Shown here in pieces: positions 61,962 through 64,000 of a stretch of DNA of 64,000 bases. A program made the position numbers and the translations under genes. Positions within the stretch are counted from its first letter, which is position 1. The number at the start of each line of letters is the position of its first letter. The stretch is from Rummeliibacillus pycnus_A (GTDB taxonomy: Bacteria; Bacillota; Bacilli; Bacillales_A; Planococcaceae): the NCBI RefSeq assembly GCF_044359855.1, contig NZ_CP132291.1, forward strand, positions 1,736,001-1,800,000. The letters are read 5' to 3'. The notes under the pieces were generated by a model. The model did no database searches. It was not told where the DNA came from and worked only from the letters and a program-made list of their open reading frames with translations.

Positions 61962-63383
61962 TTAAAAAATGCTCGGCAATGTAATGATTATTTTCAGTCC
62001 ATCCTGATTTGCAGCTGAAATTGTGCCGCCATGTTCTTCGATTATATATTTAGACGTATATAATCCTAATCCATTTCCTTCGGTTTTACTATTTCGCGAT
62101 TCATCACCACGATAAAATTGTTCAAATAGATGTGGCAGTTTGGCTTCATCTACACCTTTACCATTATCCTTTATTTCAAGTACTTCTAAACGATTGATTT
62201 TTATTAATGTAAAGGAAATTTGCAAATGGTCATTTTCTGCATATTTTAGACTGTTCTCAATTAAATTGATTAATACTCGCTTAATCAAGACTATGTCAAT
62301 CGCCACGTTATGCTCTTCATTTGTTAACGATAATGTAACCTTAACCTGTTGAATTGCCAAGTCATCACGCACTTCTTCTACAAATTGCTCTAGAAACAGA
62401 TCAAAAGCTAGTTTTTTCTTTACAAATGGCATATTACCTGTTTCTAATTTTGAAAAATCAAAGAGACGTTGAAGTAACAAATCCATATCGCCAGCTTTTT
62501 TGTATGCAATCATTAAATACTGATGCTGCTTTTCTGGTGTCTTAGCCACACCGTCTAATAAGCCTTTAATATAGCCTTTTACAGATGTAAGAGGTGTACG
62601 CAAATCATGGGAAATCCCTGAAATCATATCTGTTCTAGCCTTTTCATACTTTTCGTTGCGTTCTCTTTCTTCCAGTAAATGACTTTGCATTTGGTTAAAT
62701 GTGCTACATAGCATTTCAAACTCTTCAATTCCTTGATAGACAATAGGTTCGTGAAGATTCCCTGCTTCAATACGTTTTTCTCCATCCATTAACTGACTGA
62801 TTGGGGCTTTAACTTTCTTCACCAAACGTTTCGTAAACAATTGACTACTCAATATTATTATCATAATCCCAACTAGCGCAATGACAAAATACATCACCAA
62901 AAACATTTTAAATCCACCATGTTCAAGGATTGTCCAAAACGAATTTTTTTTGACATTAATGATAATTAGATCATAGTGATGCCTATTAGAATCAAACTCT
63001 TTGCGTACAATTGTTGCATAATCCCAATGATAGACTGCATTATTTTGACCTTTTTTTATTTTGGGGAAATCTTCAATATAACTAGATTCGTGTTTGTTTA
63101 AATTAGAATAGATTTTCGTTTGATCTTTTGCTACATATAAATGATAACCATATTTTGAAACATCTGTACTGATTTCATCCCAATCTGTATTAGGAGTTTT
63201 CATGTTGTTAAACATCGTTTGAATTTTATAGACATCTTTATTTAATTGAACTTTCTCAATACGATTATCAATATAATATTCATTAAAGGTACTTACAAGC
63301 GTTCCACCGACTATAAACAGTAGCATAAGGGGAAGTAGAACCATTATTGTATTTGAACGGAAAATCAACTTATTTATTTTCAT
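61962..63383 (-). CDS. Sensor histidine kinase
   Basis: 473 residues. Two membrane helices (about 12-32 and 160-181) enclose an extracytoplasmic domain, followed by HAMP, a dimerisation domain with H259 in SGISHDLRTPLTSVKG, and an ATPase domain with ENSLKYAEN, DNGKGVDE and GNGLGLYTSKYIIEEHGG. It is paired with the response regulator downstream. Its signal is unknown. Confidence 0.92.
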   Translation of the reverse strand: MKINKLIFRSNTIMVLLPLMLLFIVGGTLVSTFNEYYIDNRIEKVQLNKDVYKIQTMFNNMKTPNTDWDEISTDVSKYGYHLYVAKDQTKIYSNLNKHESSYIEDFPKIKKGQNNAVYHWDYATIVRKEFDSNRHHYDLIIINVKKNSFWTILEHGGFKMFLVMYFVIALVGIMIIILSSQLFTKRLVKKVKAPISQLMDGEKRIEAGNLHEPIVYQGIEEFEMLCSTFNQMQSHLLEERERNEKYEKARTDMISGISHDLRTPLTSVKGYIKGLLDGVAKTPEKQHQYLMIAYKKAGDMDLLLQRLFDFSKLETGNMPFVKKKLAFDLFLEQFVEEVRDDLAIQQVKVTLSLTNEEHNVAIDIVLIKRVLINLIENSLKYAENDHLQISFTLIKINRLEVLEIKDNGKGVDEAKLPHLFEQFYRGDESRNSKTEGNGLGLYTSKYIIEEHGGTISAANQDGLKIIITLPSIF

Positions 63384-63409
63384 TACATACTTCCCCTATC
63401 TATCTGTTT

Positions 63410-64000
63410 TTAATCTATACTTTTAATCCGTCTTCTTTGTCGATACACTCCAAAACTAAAGAGTACAATTGAAATAAATGCAACCCATAAGCATGCTGTC
63501 CAGTAAGGTGGTTTGTAGTCCAGTTCAATTTCATTTTCACCGTCCATTAATGGAATACCAATAAACGCATAGTTTACCTTCTCTATCGCTACTTTCTTCC
63601 CATTAATATGAGCTGTCCACCCTTTTTCATAAGGTATAGGTGTGACTAACATTTCGTGAGGTTGAGTTGTTTTTACTGCACCACTTGCATGATCATTTTG
63701 CCATTGTATATCTGCACCTTTACTATACTTCAATGCATCAGATAGGGTCGAATAGTCTTCTTCATATACATGAATATTATTTATGTGATACTCCCCTTTT
63801 GACAAACGAATATGAATGGTATTTGCTCGATTGATTGCAAACGTTAAATCATTATATCCTGTACGATAAATAGAATCTGATCTTTTTCGCATCGTTTGAT
63901 CTTCATTCACTTGAAGATTAAATGATTCTTTTTGATGGATTCCTTCAACGTGAAATTGGACATAAAGGTCTTTTGTATTTTGAGAAGGAGCAATATGGAG
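63410..64000 (-). CDS. YfhO-like membrane glycosyltransferase, C-terminal part (starts beyond window)
   Basis: The frame is open to the right edge (at least 196 codons). It shows an extracytoplasmic beta-rich domain (VTPIPYEKGWTAHINGKKVA, then GENEIELDYKPPYW) and a last membrane helix (WVAFISIVLFSFGVY) with a basic tail, as in the C-terminus of the YfhO family. YfhO proteins use lipid-linked sugars to modify teichoic acids outside the membrane. It lies 26 nt before the kinase gene. Confidence 0.72.
   Translation of the reverse strand, partial: LHIAPSQNTKDLYVQFHVEGIHQKESFNLQVNEDQTMRKRSDSIYRTGYNDLTFAINRANTIHIRLSKGEYHINNIHVYEEDYSTLSDALKYSKGADIQWQNDHASGAVKTTQPHEMLVTPIPYEKGWTAHINGKKVAIEKVNYAFIGIPLMDGENEIELDYKPPYWTACLWVAFISIVLFSFGVYRQRRRIKSID

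Overview
The window is low-GC Bacillales DNA. The genes right of about 47.7 kb (ssrA-smpB-rnr-est-secG, then eno-gpmI-tpiA-pgk-gap-cggR read from the minus strand, then a YfhO-like gene with a two-component system) have the layout and protein signatures of Bacillaceae/Planococcaceae. I favour Planococcaceae but cannot settle the genus by eye.

Layout. (1) 1-7000 is the right part of an older element: a type I restriction-modification locus (hsdR, hsdM, hsdS running off the left edge) and a decayed tyrosine integrase. It ends in a 15-bp site identical to the 3' end of the tmRNA gene. (2) 7001-47702 is a second element of about 40.7 kb, bounded by the same 15 bp (7001-7015 and 47703-47717). Its intact integrase (46389-47555) lies next to ssrA, and an excisionase plus another integrase lie beside it. 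Two elements have therefore accumulated in tandem at the ssrA 3' end. (3) 47705-61117 is core chromosome: tmRNA, SmpB, RNase R, carboxylesterase, SecG, O-methyltransferase, the CggR-regulated lower-glycolysis cluster and a glutaredoxin-like protein. (4) 61253-64000 holds a response regulator, its histidine kinase and the C-terminal part of a YfhO-like membrane protein.

Inside the 40.7-kb element, in order: a KAP-type P-loop NTPase; a DUF262/DUF1524 (GmrSD-like) nuclease; a broken small gene; a PUA/EVE-like protein; an EVE-HNH (McrA-like) nuclease; a three-gene operon encoding a BcgI-like restriction-modification A subunit, its specificity subunit and a second DUF262-HNH protein with a 1-nt gap; a LAGLIDADG protein with helix-turn-helix segments coupled to a small HTH protein; a captured piece of core chromosome (NUDIX-yuiB-yuiD, broken at both ends); a replication module (XRE regulators, DnaD-like and DnaC-like proteins, replication-relaxation protein); small membrane and secreted proteins including a staphylococcal-type nuclease; a PLD-like protein; a 1.2-kb SIR2-domain protein (1198 residues from the preferred start, typical of defence-associated sirtuins); and a SEC-C protein. 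I see no relaxase, coupling protein, type IV secretion or phage structural genes. The element looks like a replication-competent, defence-rich island that would need help to transfer.

Four integrase fossils or copies besides the two intact ones, a decayed IS3-family element, a captured chromosomal fragment and a cluster of short palindromic repeats (31-45 kb) show that the island grew by repeated insertion and decay. The best candidates for something new are the BcgI-like/DUF262 three-gene operon, the LAGLIDADG-HTH pair with a hairpin over its ribosome-binding site, the SIR2/SEC-C neighbourhood, and the integrative-element end that supplies a replacement terminator to ssrA.
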